DNA of 22,587 nt from JBKEAJ01 sp047972135 (GTDB taxonomy: Bacteria; Bacteroidota; Bacteroidia; Bacteroidales; Prolixibacteraceae). Location of the stretch: contig JBKEAJ010000033.1 of the NCBI GenBank assembly GCA_047972135.1, positions 1-22,587 on the forward strand, in the 5' to 3' direction. The notes beneath the pieces are model-generated. The model was not told where the DNA came from. It did not search any database and was given only the letters and a program-made list of their open reading frames with translations. Shown here one piece after another: positions 15,486-22,587 of the stretch. Position numbers and translations under genes: made by a program. Every line of letters starts with the position of its first letter. The stretch's first letter is position 1.

Positions 15486-16112
15486 TTAACTATTTATTTT
15501 ATTGTTTTCATTCATCAATCTGTTCAACTCATCTATCCCTTTTGGGGTACAGAGGGCATGCATGCTGTATCGCAAAAAGTTATTAGCATACCTCCCCGAT
15601 ATTATATCGTCTTCACTAAAACCCGACAACTCAGGCGAGAAAATAGCATTTACCATCGTTACGCAGTACTTCGAGATAAAGTCAATATCCACATCCTCTC
15701 GTATAAGTCCCTGTTTCTTACCGTTTTCCGCATTTATACGACAAGTCTTATAAATCAAATCATTTTTGAAATTCTTAAATTCAGCAAACTCCACAGGATA
15801 AAACTTCTTTAAATCAAAAATAAAGGTCGGCTTTATAACACTATTACCCTCCATCATCTTACGCGAACGCTCAACCTCACTCTCTATAAAACTCTTTTCA
15901 GTACAATATATATTGCCAAACTCATGCGTCATCTTACTCTTGATAAATGCAATACATTCGCAGACAATCTCATTCTTATCCTTAAAATGCTGATATAATG
16001 TCTTTTTCGACATACCCAACAAACGGGCTATGTCGTCCATACTCATACTCTTTATGCCGTACTTCAAGAAATCTTGTGTTATGATTTCTATATATGATTC
16101 CTTCTCATTCAT
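15486..16112 (-). CDS. TetR-family repressor of the efflux operon
   Basis: This 208-aa regulator has a TetR N-terminal HTH at about 8-50: FLKYGIKSMSMDDIARLLGM then SKKTLYQHFKDKNEIV. The C-terminal ligand domain is all helical and has no recognisable ligand signature. It is the first gene of the tetR-tolC-mfp-rnd-PII operon and is likely to repress its own promoter, where a 36-bp inverted repeat is found (16125-16160). Inducers of the pump would then be sensed by the repressor that precedes it. Confidence 0.92.
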   Translation of the reverse strand: MNEKESYIEIITQDFLKYGIKSMSMDDIARLLGMSKKTLYQHFKDKNEIVCECIAFIKSKMTHEFGNIYCTEKSFIESEVERSRKMMEGNSVIKPTFIFDLKKFYPVEFAEFKNFKNDLIYKTCRINAENGKKQGLIREDVDIDFISKYCVTMVNAIFSPELSGFSEDDIISGRYANNFLRYSMHALCTPKGIDELNRLMNENNKINS

Positions 16113-16116
16113 GCGG

Positions 16117-16148
16117 CAAATATACTTAGTAAACTTTTTATGTGCAAA
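16117..16148 (-). promoter_or_regulatory. Efflux operon promoter
   Basis: TTTG (16145-16148) and TATATTTG (16117-16124) are 20 nt apart, a perfect Bacteroidetes promoter. The -7 box ends only 4 nt before the tetR ATG at 16112, so the 5' leader is very short or absent. Confidence 0.8.
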
Positions 16149-16160
16149 TAGTTTATTAAG
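16125..16160. promoter_or_regulatory. Candidate TetR operator (36-bp inverted repeat)
   Basis: On the minus strand, CTTAATAAACT and AGTTTACTAAG are 11-bp arms that match with a single mismatch, separated by 14 bp. The -33 box lies in the spacer and the downstream arm abuts the -7 box, so binding would block RNA polymerase. It is directly upstream of the TetR gene. Confidence 0.6.
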
Positions 16161-16301
16161 TATTTGTAGTTACTTTAATGTTAAATTTTATACACGTAGT
16201 GCTAAGTCCATACCGCACAAAAGAAAAGATATAATACTCAATGGAGAATTACAAAGAGCTCACGACCTCGTTGTCAATCATCTGATAGCCAGGCAGTTAG
16301 T

Positions 16302-16787
16302 TTACTTAAAGGGAGTAGATCTATCTAATATTGTATTGATTTCTGCAAGGCGACTTCCCTCTATTGCCAATTTTTCAATGGTAACATCTTTAAATATACC
16401 ATGTAAATGCTCTCGCATCTCAAGACTTACAGTGTGCATCTCGCATTTGCCGACCTTCTCATCTATATAAGCACACTGATCGTCGCCCAACAAGCATATA
16501 TTTAGAGACCTCTCTCCCGAAATAAACACTATTATTTCATAAACTGTGATCGAGCCAGTACGATCATTGGCTGTGTATCCACCTCTCATGCCCTTGTAAG
16601 CACTAATGGCACCTCGCCTAGTGAGCTCATTTAATATTTTTGCAAGAAAAAACTTGGGAAGCTCAAGATCATTGGTAATCTCTGTCAACTGTATAAGTTT
16701 ATCCTCAGTCTCAACGCCATTAGTATTACTAAAAAGATACGTGCATGCTCTGATTGCATACTTGCAGGATTTGGAAAATATCAGCAT
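16302..16787 (-). CDS. Rrf2-family regulator with three conserved-type cysteines
   Basis: The 161-aa protein has the Rrf2 winged helix at its N-terminus: YAIRACTYLFSN, then LPKFFLAKILNELTRRGAI and KGMRGGYTAND. Cys98, Cys105 and Cys115 (CLLGDDQC then KVGKC) fall where IscR and NsrR carry their Fe-S ligands, with spacing Cx6Cx9C. It may therefore sense Fe-S status, nitric oxide or redox state. It follows rpiB by 3 nt on the same strand, and the divergent genes are sufE, a SufT-like gene and queG, so Fe-S control is a reasonable guess. The target genes are not known. Confidence 0.88.
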   Translation of the reverse strand: MLIFSKSCKYAIRACTYLFSNTNGVETEDKLIQLTEITNDLELPKFFLAKILNELTRRGAISAYKGMRGGYTANDRTGSITVYEIIVFISGERSLNICLLGDDQCAYIDEKVGKCEMHTVSLEMREHLHGIFKDVTIEKLAIEGSRLAEINTILDRSTPFK

Positions 16788-16790
16788 AGT

Positions 16791-17237
16791 TTATTGATTT
16801 TTAATCGCTATCTTTTTTACTCTCGCCTCGTGCCGTCCTCCTTCAAAAGATGTATTTAGAAATTTGTTTAATATTTTTATTGATTGTTCTTTGCTTATGA
16901 AGCGTGCAGGGAGTGTACACACATTTGCATCGTTGTGAGAACGTGCCAAGGCTGCTATTTCCTCAGTCCAACAGAGAGCAGAACGCACTCCTTCGTATTT
17001 GTTGAGTACCATACTTATCCCATTGCCCGAACCGCATATGGCTATGCCTAGCTGATATTCTTGCCTATCAACTGCTCTGCCTAACTTATGTCCCCAATCC
17101 GGATAATCAGTGGATGCCCCACTGTAAGTACCCATGTCTTCTAGTTTATAACCATCTTTTGAAAGAGATTCAATTATATAAGCCTTTAAATCAAATCCTG
17201 CATGGTCGCTAGCTATTGCTATGACTTCATTTCCCAT
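16791..17237 (-). CDS. rpiB: Ribose-5-phosphate isomerase B
   Basis: The 148-aa protein matches RpiB along its length: IASDHAGFDLK (Asp11, His12), ICGSGNGISM with the active-site Cys68, and LARSHNDANVCTLPAR, ending in FEGGRHEARV. It interconverts ribose 5-phosphate and ribulose 5-phosphate in the non-oxidative pentose phosphate pathway, and some relatives act on allose 6-phosphate. It is the first gene of a two-gene unit with the Rrf2 regulator. A -7 box (TATCTTTG, 17322-17329) with TTTG 22 nt further upstream gives a leader of about 80 nt. Confidence 0.94.
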   Translation of the reverse strand: MGNEVIAIASDHAGFDLKAYIIESLSKDGYKLEDMGTYSGASTDYPDWGHKLGRAVDRQEYQLGIAICGSGNGISMVLNKYEGVRSALCWTEEIAALARSHNDANVCTLPARFISKEQSIKILNKFLNTSFEGGRHEARVKKIAIKNQ

Positions 17238-17321
17238 ACGATACGTTTTATATGTAAACTTTACCGGTTCAAAATTATTTTACTCGAACTTTAAAAGTAA
17301 TATGTCAAAAACATACACCCA

Positions 17322-17355
17322 CAAAGATAATACATAGTTTGCACTTATCATCAAA
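17322..17355 (-). promoter_or_regulatory. rpiB-rrf2 promoter
   Basis: TATCTTTG (17322-17329) has TTTG (17352-17355) 22 nt upstream on the minus strand, one base longer than the usual spacing. It lies about 85 nt before the rpiB ATG, in the divergent gap shared with sufE. Confidence 0.6.
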
Positions 17356-17458
17356 TATTTTTCGAAAAATATTAACATTTTAATATTACATGCCCACGGC
17401 CTCTCAAAATATCACTATTTATCTATGAGCCTCGTAGTATTATTTATTACAGAATGAC

Positions 17459-17466
17459 TACCTTTG
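17459..17466 (+). promoter_or_regulatory. -7 box upstream of sufE
   Basis: TACCTTTG matches TAnnTTTG and lies 30 nt before the sufE ATG. No TTTG is found at the -33 position. Confidence 0.5.
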
Positions 17467-17496
17467 TGCGTTTTAATACAATAGTAGCAAACTGTA

Positions 17497-17922
17497 ATGA
17501 GTGAAATTAACGACATCCAAGACCAAATTATTGAGGAGTTCTCAATATTCGATGATTGGATGGACAAGTACGCATATATAATTGAGCAAGGTAATGATTT
17601 GCCGGAAATAGACAGCTCCTTAAAAGAAGAAGACAAACTGATAAAAGGCTGTCAGTCTAAGGTGTGGCTAATTTCCGAGTACAAAAACGGAAAAATTGAG
17701 CTGAAAGCCGAAAGTGATGCAGTTATCGTAAAGGGTATAATATCATTACTACTGAGAGTGTATTCAGATAGAACTCCCAACGAAATTATTGAGACTGAAC
17801 CATACTTCATAGATAAAATAGGACTATCGCAACACTTGTCGCCAACCCGCTCAAACGGCTTACTTGCAATGATTAAGCAGATAAAACTCTATGCGGTGGC
17901 ATACAAAAAAATGCAAGCCTAG
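17497..17922 (+). CDS. sufE: SufE-family cysteine desulfuration protein
   Basis: The 141-aa protein has the SufE fold, including the N-terminal helix QIIEEFSIFDDWMDKYAYII and the sulfur-accepting Cys52 in LIKGCQSKVW. SufE takes persulfide from the SufS cysteine desulfurase and passes it on for Fe-S cluster assembly. It leads a three-gene run (gaps 11 and 12 nt) with a SufT/MIP18-like gene and queG, the last being an Fe-S enzyme. sufS and sufBCD are not in the window. Confidence 0.93.
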   Translation: MSEINDIQDQIIEEFSIFDDWMDKYAYIIEQGNDLPEIDSSLKEEDKLIKGCQSKVWLISEYKNGKIELKAESDAVIVKGIISLLLRVYSDRTPNEIIETEPYFIDKIGLSQHLSPTRSNGLLAMIKQIKLYAVAYKKMQA

Positions 17923-17933
17923 AAAAATTTATT

Positions 17934-18233
17934 ATGACAGTAGAAGAAAAAATCATAGAACACCTAAAAGAAGTTTACGACCCCGAAATACCCGTAAACA
18001 TCTACGATTTAGGATTAATATACGGAATTAGCGTAGACGGCGAAAAAGCATATGTGGTAATGACGCTGACTGCCCCCGGATGCCCCGTTGCCGACATCCT
18101 GCTCGACGACGTGAAACAGGCTGCCCTCGCTCCCGACGAAATAAACGAGGCAGAAGTGGAACTGACTTTCGAACCTCCTTGGGACAAAAGTATGATGAGC
18201 GAAGAAGCACGATTGGAATTAGGCTTCTTCTAA
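17934..18233 (+). CDS. SufT/MIP18-type (DUF59) Fe-S maturation protein
   Basis: The 99-aa protein is a single DUF59/MIP18 domain. It has the signature YDPEIPVNIYDLGLIYGI and the conserved Cys50 in LTAPGCPVAD, and ends in FEPPWDKSMMSEEARLELG. Members help mature Fe-S proteins (SufT, CIA2) or act in phenylacetate oxidation (PaaD). The position between sufE and queG supports the Fe-S role. It is cytoplasmic, with no signal or membrane segment. Confidence 0.92.
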   Translation: MTVEEKIIEHLKEVYDPEIPVNIYDLGLIYGISVDGEKAYVVMTLTAPGCPVADILLDDVKQAALAPDEINEAEVELTFEPPWDKSMMSEEARLELGFF

Positions 18234-18245
18234 ATTACTTTGCCG

Positions 18246-19142
18246 ATGCACGCAAACCTTGAAGAATATAGTAAGCTCATCAAGGAAAAGGCAATAGAAT
18301 TGGGCTTTGACAGGTGTGGAATAGTAAAGGCTCAAGACCTATCTGAACATGCCGACAAGCTGCACTCATGGATGCAGAAAGACTACTACGCCGAAATGCA
18401 ATACATGAATAGAAACTCCGACAAACGCCTCGATATCAGAAAGATGGTCGACGGTGCAAAGTCGCTTGTCCTCGTGCTGCTAAACTACTACAATCCTGTG
18501 GACACAGGGAAATACAAAATCGCAAAGTATGCTCTCGGTAAAGACTACCACTTCGTTATAAAGGAAAAACTCGCAAAGCTAAAAGAGTTTATTGACACAA
18601 ACATTGCCCCAACACAAGGCAGAGCATTCACCGACTCCGCACCAATTATGGAACGCACTTATGCAAGTCTTGCCGATTTTGGATGGATAGGCAAAAATAG
18701 CATGCTCATAAACAAGGATATAGGCTCCTTTACTTTTATCGGCGAACTCGTACTCAACATTGAGCTAAAATACGACAGTGCCGAATATAAAGACCGATGC
18801 GGCTCATGCACCAAGTGTATTGACGCCTGCCCCACAAAAGCAATAATCCCAAACGAAAGAATGGTCGATGCCGAAAAATGTATATCATTCCAAACTATCG
18901 AAAAAAAAGGGGAGATAGACCCCGATATCGCAAAACTGACACAAGGATACATCTTTGGATGCGACATTTGTCAAGACGTTTGCCCTTGGAACAACAAAGC
19001 TACCCTGCACAATACTCCCGAGTTCAACCCCATTCCCGAAATATTTAATCTCGACAAAATATCAAAAACCGAGTTCAAAAAAGCCTTTAAACATTCGCCG
19101 CTGCAAAGAAAAGGCTACGAGGGGATAATTAAAGGATGCTAA
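18246..19142 (+). CDS. queG: Epoxyqueuosine reductase
   Basis: The ATG at 18246 is preferred over a TTG two codons upstream. The 298-aa protein shows the QueG pattern: an N-terminal cobalamin-binding half, the catalytic Asp130 in FTDSAP, and then two [4Fe-4S] sets, CGSCTKCIDACP (Cys185, 188, 191, 195) and Cys212 with GCDICQDVCPWN (Cys239, 242, 246). It reduces epoxyqueuosine to queuosine in tRNA anticodons. It is slightly shorter than E. coli QueG because it lacks the C-terminal HEAT-like part. It closes the sufE-sufT-queG run and would be a direct consumer of the clusters. Confidence 0.94.
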   Translation: MHANLEEYSKLIKEKAIELGFDRCGIVKAQDLSEHADKLHSWMQKDYYAEMQYMNRNSDKRLDIRKMVDGAKSLVLVLLNYYNPVDTGKYKIAKYALGKDYHFVIKEKLAKLKEFIDTNIAPTQGRAFTDSAPIMERTYASLADFGWIGKNSMLINKDIGSFTFIGELVLNIELKYDSAEYKDRCGSCTKCIDACPTKAIIPNERMVDAEKCISFQTIEKKGEIDPDIAKLTQGYIFGCDICQDVCPWNNKATLHNTPEFNPIPEIFNLDKISKTEFKKAFKHSPLQRKGYEGIIKGC

Positions 19143-19149
19143 TGCAATG

Positions 19150-19258
19150 TTTAATCGTTGAACTGTTGAAGGTTTAAATGCTATAGGCTGTACGCTTTAG
19201 GCTGTAAGCAATCCCCTGCAACAAAGAACAGATTGCCACGCTATCGCTTGCAATGACG
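19150..19258 (+). repeat. Dispersed filler plus palindromic repeat, copy B (left arm missing)
   Basis: The filler (19150-19207) carries TTTAATCGTTGAACTGTTG, ATGCTATAGGCTGTA and CTTTAGGCTGTAAGC, matching 4400-4482 on the opposite strand. It runs straight into the hairpin core CCTGCAACAAAGAACAGATT and ends in GCAATGACG. The first arm of the palindrome is absent, unlike copies A and C. Confidence 0.8.
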
Positions 19259-19366
19259 GCAAAATAGACTTGATGTAGGGACAAGTTGTGCCTGCCCTGT
19301 CTACCACCCAGTGCCTTGGATTCTATATTTTTCTAGCAAAAGACTCAATTGTTTCAATGGTTTTTA

Positions 19367-19374
19367 TATTTTTG
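19367..19374 (+). promoter_or_regulatory. -7 box upstream of the symporter
   Basis: TATTTTTG matches TAnnTTTG. It lies 78 nt before the symporter start, leaving a leader that contains the 14-bp palindrome. Confidence 0.4.
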
Positions 19375-19422
19375 TAAGGTTTTTAATTTAACATGTACAG
19401 AGTAAGTATATGGGCATACTAA

Positions 19423-19436
19423 ACTGTATATACAGT
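19423..19436. promoter_or_regulatory. Perfect 14-bp palindrome, candidate operator
   Basis: ACTGTATATACAGT reads the same on both strands and lies 16 nt before the symporter ATG, downstream of the -7 box. Position and symmetry suggest a repressor site for the mannoside uptake genes. The half-site spacing (CTGT-N4-ACAG) is too short for the enterobacterial LexA box. Confidence 0.5.
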
Positions 19437-19452
19437 ATAACACATTCTGATT

Positions 19453-21285
19453 ATGGACTTGAACATCTTAGACATAGGAATTATATTCGCTTACATTGCG
19501 CTTACTCTTTTTATCGGCTTTTGGCTATCAAAAAAAGCTAGCAAAGACCTTGACTCCTATTTCCTTGGTGGAAACTCCATAAAATGGTATATGCTAGGAC
19601 TTTCCAACGCTTCGGGGATGTTCGACATTTCAGGCACTATGTGGACAGTTACCATCTTTTTTATCTACGGAATGAAAAGCGCATGGATACCATGGCTGTG
19701 GCCAGTGTGGAATCAGATATTCGTAATGGTATTCCTCGCAATATGGATGCGACGCTCCAATGTAATGACAGGTGCGCAATGGATGACTTTCAGATTTGGA
19801 GATAATAAAGGCGGCAGACTCGCCCATCTCATTGTTATCGTATTTGCAATAGTCAGCGTAATAGGCTTTATGACCTACTTCTTTGAGGGCATCGGCAAGT
19901 TTGCAACAACATTCTTCTCTGCCGATTTATCATTTCATATAGGCAACTTAGCGATAACATCAGAACAGAGCTATGCGATGATAATCATCGGCATAACAAC
20001 ACTCTACACGCTAAAAGGCGGTATGTACTCGGTGGTTGCAACCGAAGTTTTGCAGTTCGTGATAATGACAATCGCTTGCATTGCCATCGGCATCATTGCA
20101 TATAAATCTGTTACTGCCGAACAAATCCAAGCAGCAGTGCCGGCAGGATGGGGAAACCTGATGCCCTCGTGGAACCTCAACCTAGATTGGAGCGGATACC
20201 TCGACGGCGTAAACGAGAAAATCAGCAAGGACGGCTACGGACTATTTGGCTTGCTGCTTGGAATGATGATTTTTAAAGGAATATTTGCAAGCCTTGCGGG
20301 TCCTGTGCCAAGCTACGACATGCAACGAACTCTGTCGGCAAAGACTCCTGCCGAAGCCGCTAAAATGAATATGATAACAAATATAGTATTGTTTATCCCA
20401 CGCTTCCTAATGGTGGCAGGATTTGGAGTGCTAGCAATTGTTTATCTGAAACCTCAACTGCAAGGTGCAGGCGTTGACTTCGAGAAAGTACTACCAATGG
20501 CAATACAACAATTTGTGCCTGTAGGCATTAAAGGGCTTCTGCTTGCCGGACTGCTAGCAGCTTTTATGGGAACCTTTGCAGCATTCGTAAACGCCGCTCC
20601 TGCATATATCGTAAACGACATATATAAGAAATATATAAACCCAAATGCTTCAAATAAAAAACTTGTATCGCTGAGCTACTTATCGAGCATAATTCTCGTG
20701 CTGATTGGTGTTATACTCGGATTTAAAGCTCAATCCCTAAATACCCTCACGCTGTGGATAACATCAGCGCTATACGGCGGTTATGCAGCAGCAAACGTGC
20801 TGAAATGGACGTGGTGGAGGTTCAATGGCTACGGTTATTTTTGGGGGATGCTCGCCGGTCTGCTCATCGCTACCGGAGTATGGGTTATGAGGTCGATGGG
20901 AGTAATAAGTCCTACCCTGCCCGACATCTATTTATTTCCTCTGATTTTAGTGGTATCTACGGCAGCATCGGTGCTAGGCTCTCTACTCACCAAACCACAA
21001 GACGACGAAACTCTGAAAAAATTCTATAAACAAACAAAACCTTGGGGATTTTGGAAACCCGTAGTTGAAAAGGTGAAAGCAGAAGACCCTAATTTTGAGG
21101 AAAATAAAGATTTTTGGAGAGATACAATAAATGTGATAGTCGGCATAATATGGCAAATGTCAATGGTAGTATTGCCAATGTATTTTATGATACGCGACAA
21201 TTGGTCGGCAGCGATTACCTGTATGGTGCTTGCTGCAACATCTATATTCCTGAAAAAGAATTGGTATGATAAGCTAGAAAAATAA
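19453..21285 (+). CDS. Sodium:sugar symporter (SSS/SLC5 family)
   Basis: The 610-aa protein is highly hydrophobic with about 14-15 membrane segments and SSS features: an N-terminal half with FIGFWLSKKASKDLDSYFLGG then MLGLSNASGMFDISGTMW, and later GLLLAGLLAAFMGTFAAFVNAAPAYIVNDIY. It takes up a sugar with sodium across the inner membrane. The next gene on the same strand is a GH130 mannosylglucose phosphorylase. In Bacteroides fragilis a symporter of this kind sits in a mannan cluster with a GH26 mannanase, the phosphorylase and a cellobiose 2-epimerase, so mannobiose or mannosylglucose is the likely cargo. Substrate choice is inference from the neighbour. Confidence 0.9.
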   Translation: MDLNILDIGIIFAYIALTLFIGFWLSKKASKDLDSYFLGGNSIKWYMLGLSNASGMFDISGTMWTVTIFFIYGMKSAWIPWLWPVWNQIFVMVFLAIWMRRSNVMTGAQWMTFRFGDNKGGRLAHLIVIVFAIVSVIGFMTYFFEGIGKFATTFFSADLSFHIGNLAITSEQSYAMIIIGITTLYTLKGGMYSVVATEVLQFVIMTIACIAIGIIAYKSVTAEQIQAAVPAGWGNLMPSWNLNLDWSGYLDGVNEKISKDGYGLFGLLLGMMIFKGIFASLAGPVPSYDMQRTLSAKTPAEAAKMNMITNIVLFIPRFLMVAGFGVLAIVYLKPQLQGAGVDFEKVLPMAIQQFVPVGIKGLLLAGLLAAFMGTFAAFVNAAPAYIVNDIYKKYINPNASNKKLVSLSYLSSIILVLIGVILGFKAQSLNTLTLWITSALYGGYAAANVLKWTWWRFNGYGYFWGMLAGLLIATGVWVMRSMGVISPTLPDIYLFPLILVVSTAASVLGSLLTKPQDDETLKKFYKQTKPWGFWKPVVEKVKAEDPNFEENKDFWRDTINVIVGIIWQMSMVVLPMYFMIRDNWSAAITCMVLAATSIFLKKNWYDKLEK

Positions 21286-21341
21286 TGAAATAGCCAATGA
21301 CAATGTGATAATTAGATGATGAGCACAGCCGAATAAACGAA

Positions 21342-21418
21342 CGCCATTGCGAGGAGCTTGCGACGAAGCAATCTCCTGCAACAAAGAACAGATTGCCACG
21401 CTAGCGCCCGCAATGACG
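21342..21418 (+). repeat. Dispersed palindromic repeat, copy C
   Basis: The unit has ends CGCCATTGC and GCAATGACG, arms GAAGCAATCTCCTGC and CAGATTGCCACGC, and can fold into a long hairpin. It shares CCTGCAACAAAGAACAGATT exactly with copy B. Flanks of B and C are also alike (CAAAA..GAC..ATGTA.GGG). It lies in the 225-bp gap between the symporter and GH130 genes, for which no separate promoter was seen. Confidence 0.85.
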
Positions 21419-21510
21419 ACAAAAAATGGACATAATGTAAGGGCAGAACATTTTCTACCCGACTGTCAGTCTGATATCTGAAAGTCTGATAGTTATAAAA
21501 ATATAAACAG

Positions 21511-22587
21511 ATGAATAAAGAACAATTTAATAAGAAAGTTGAAGAGCTGTTTAGCAACTACAACGCTCTGATAGAAAGAGACAATCCCATCGTCGAGAAT
21601 GGAAACGGAATTTTCGACAGGTATAAATACCCTGCAATAACCCGCGACCATACGCCTCCGTTTTGGCGTTATGACCTGAACCACGAAAGCAACCCCCATC
21701 TAATGACAAGACTGGGAATTAATACTACTTTCAATGCAGGTGCAATAAAACTAAACGGCAAATTCTATCAAGTAGTGAGGACTGAGGGCTTCGATGTGAA
21801 ATCTATCTTTGCTCTTGCCGAAAGCCCTAACGGTATTGACAAATGGCGGTTTTGGGACTACCCCATAGCTATGCCAACAAACGACAATCCCGAAATGAAT
21901 GTCTACGATATGCGACTTACTCAGCACGAGGACGGTTGGATTTATGGTCTGTTTTGTGCCGAACGCAAGGACACTAGCAAACCCGACGACTCATCGGCAG
22001 CACTTGCTAGCTGCGGCATTGCTCGCACTAAAGACCTCAAAAACTGGGAACGCCTCGCCGACCTTAAATCATCGGCTCAGCAACAACGCAACTGCGTACT
22101 GCATCCCGAATTTGTCAAGGGAAAGTACATGATTTATACTCGTCCGCAATCGGGATTTATAGATACCGGCGACAGTGGTATATGTGTGGGATACACAGCG
22201 TCGATGGAAAATGCAGAACTCGGCGAGGAGACAATGCTAGATCCTCGTCAGTACCACACCATAAAGGAGGTGAAAAACGGTCAAGGTCCTGCACCTATCA
22301 AAACCGATATAGGCTGGATACACCTTGCTCACGGCGTACGCCGCACCGCAGCAGGATTGCGCTATGTTGTATATATATTCCTGACCGACCTGCAAGAACC
22401 TTGGAAAGTGATTAAGCGTCCATCAGGGCATTTTATAGAACCTCTATGCAGAGAGCGAGTGGGAGACGTGTCGAACGTGATTTTTAGCAACGGCTGGATA
22501 TTAAACGACGACGGCACAGTGTTTATCTACTACGCCTCGTCGGACACAAGGATGCACGTGGCAACAACAAGCATAGAAAAGCTGAAA
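21511..22587 (+). CDS. GH130 4-O-beta-D-mannosyl-D-glucose phosphorylase, cut by right edge
   Basis: The frame starts at ATG 21511 and stays open through the last base (359 codons). Full-length members of the family are about 390 aa, so roughly 30 residues are missing. Family motifs are HTPPFWRYDLNHESNP, VYDMRLTQHEDGWIYG with the general-acid Asp133, FCAER and IARTKDLKNWE with phosphate-binding arginines, HPEFVKGKY, YHTIKEVKNGQGPAPIKT, and FIYYASSDTRMHVATT. It phosphorolyses beta-1,4-mannosylglucose to mannose 1-phosphate and glucose. That is the last step of a mannan pathway in which a cellobiose 2-epimerase converts mannobiose to mannosylglucose. The closeness to the B. fragilis type favours this over the N-acetylglucosamine-linked GH130 group. 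Confidence 0.92.
   Translation, partial: MNKEQFNKKVEELFSNYNALIERDNPIVENGNGIFDRYKYPAITRDHTPPFWRYDLNHESNPHLMTRLGINTTFNAGAIKLNGKFYQVVRTEGFDVKSIFALAESPNGIDKWRFWDYPIAMPTNDNPEMNVYDMRLTQHEDGWIYGLFCAERKDTSKPDDSSAALASCGIARTKDLKNWERLADLKSSAQQQRNCVLHPEFVKGKYMIYTRPQSGFIDTGDSGICVGYTASMENAELGEETMLDPRQYHTIKEVKNGQGPAPIKTDIGWIHLAHGVRRTAAGLRYVVYIFLTDLQEPWKVIKRPSGHFIEPLCRERVGDVSNVIFSNGWILNDDGTVFIYYASSDTRMHVATTSIEKLK

Larger units (their letters stand above)
19143..19452. other. 310-bp gap: repeat copy B, symporter promoter region
   Basis: No gene is seen. It holds the filler and partial palindromic repeat (19150-19258), a hairpin AGGGACA..TGCCCT at about 19278-19299, a -7 box TATTTTTG (19367-19374) without a good -33 box, an AGTAT/ATACT inverted repeat and a perfect 14-bp palindrome (19423-19436) just before the symporter start. 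Confidence 0.65.

Noticed and set aside
19423..19436. LexA (SOS) box
   Set aside because: CTGT and ACAG are separated by 4 bases, not the 8 of the enterobacterial box, and the neighbouring genes are sugar uptake genes.

Overview
The window looks like a chromosomal segment of a low-GC Bacteroidota, most likely order Bacteroidales. Several promoters match the Bacteroidetes -33/-7 pattern (TTTG-N19-22-TAnnTTTG), for example at 4590-4620, 5890-5921, 16117-16148 and 17322-17355. The gene families (894-aa-class transglutaminase lipoprotein, short arginine decarboxylase with agmatinase, GH130 mannosylglucose phosphorylase next to a sodium symporter) are also typical of that group. Both edges cut genes: a PAP2-type phosphatase runs off the left end and a GH130 phosphorylase off the right end.

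Layout. (1) 1-4042, all minus strand: a PAP2 pseudogene, a hicB-hicA toxin-antitoxin pair in which hicA has no ATG/GTG/TTG start, a large multidomain transglutaminase-like lipoprotein, and the first 64 codons of a second PAP2-like protein. (2) 4043-4649 is a gene-free stretch rich in hairpins and dispersed repeats, ending in two operator-like direct repeats before a plus-strand Fic AMP-transferase gene. (3) A bidirectional terminator separates fic from an initiator tRNA-Met, whose consensus promoter starts inside the end of speB; the overlapping speA-speB pair makes putrescine from arginine. (4) 8437-9465 is a graveyard: a lipoprotein gene with two apparent frameshifts, a C-terminal gene remnant, and a 54-codon stump of an AAA ATPase preceded by a duplicated 24-bp motif. 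(5) 9506-16112 is a five-gene efflux operon read right to left: TetR regulator, TolC-like channel, membrane-fusion lipoprotein, RND pump and a small PII-like protein, with a candidate TetR operator on its promoter. (6) rpiB plus an Rrf2-type regulator with three cysteines (minus strand) diverge from sufE, a SufT/MIP18-like gene and queG (plus strand), a group tied together by Fe-S chemistry. (7) 19143-22587 carries a sodium/sugar symporter and GH130 phosphorylase, as in the Bacteroides mannan pathway.

The most notable non-coding structure is a composite dispersed repeat (hairpin plus an AT-rich filler) present at 4269-4480 (inverted), 19150-19258 and 21342-21418, the last lying between two genes that are probably cotranscribed. 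I did not find a clearly new defence or mobile system. The best leads are the hicA start-codon loss, the PII-like protein in the efflux operon, the operator-like repeats at fic and the AAA stump, and the repeat family.
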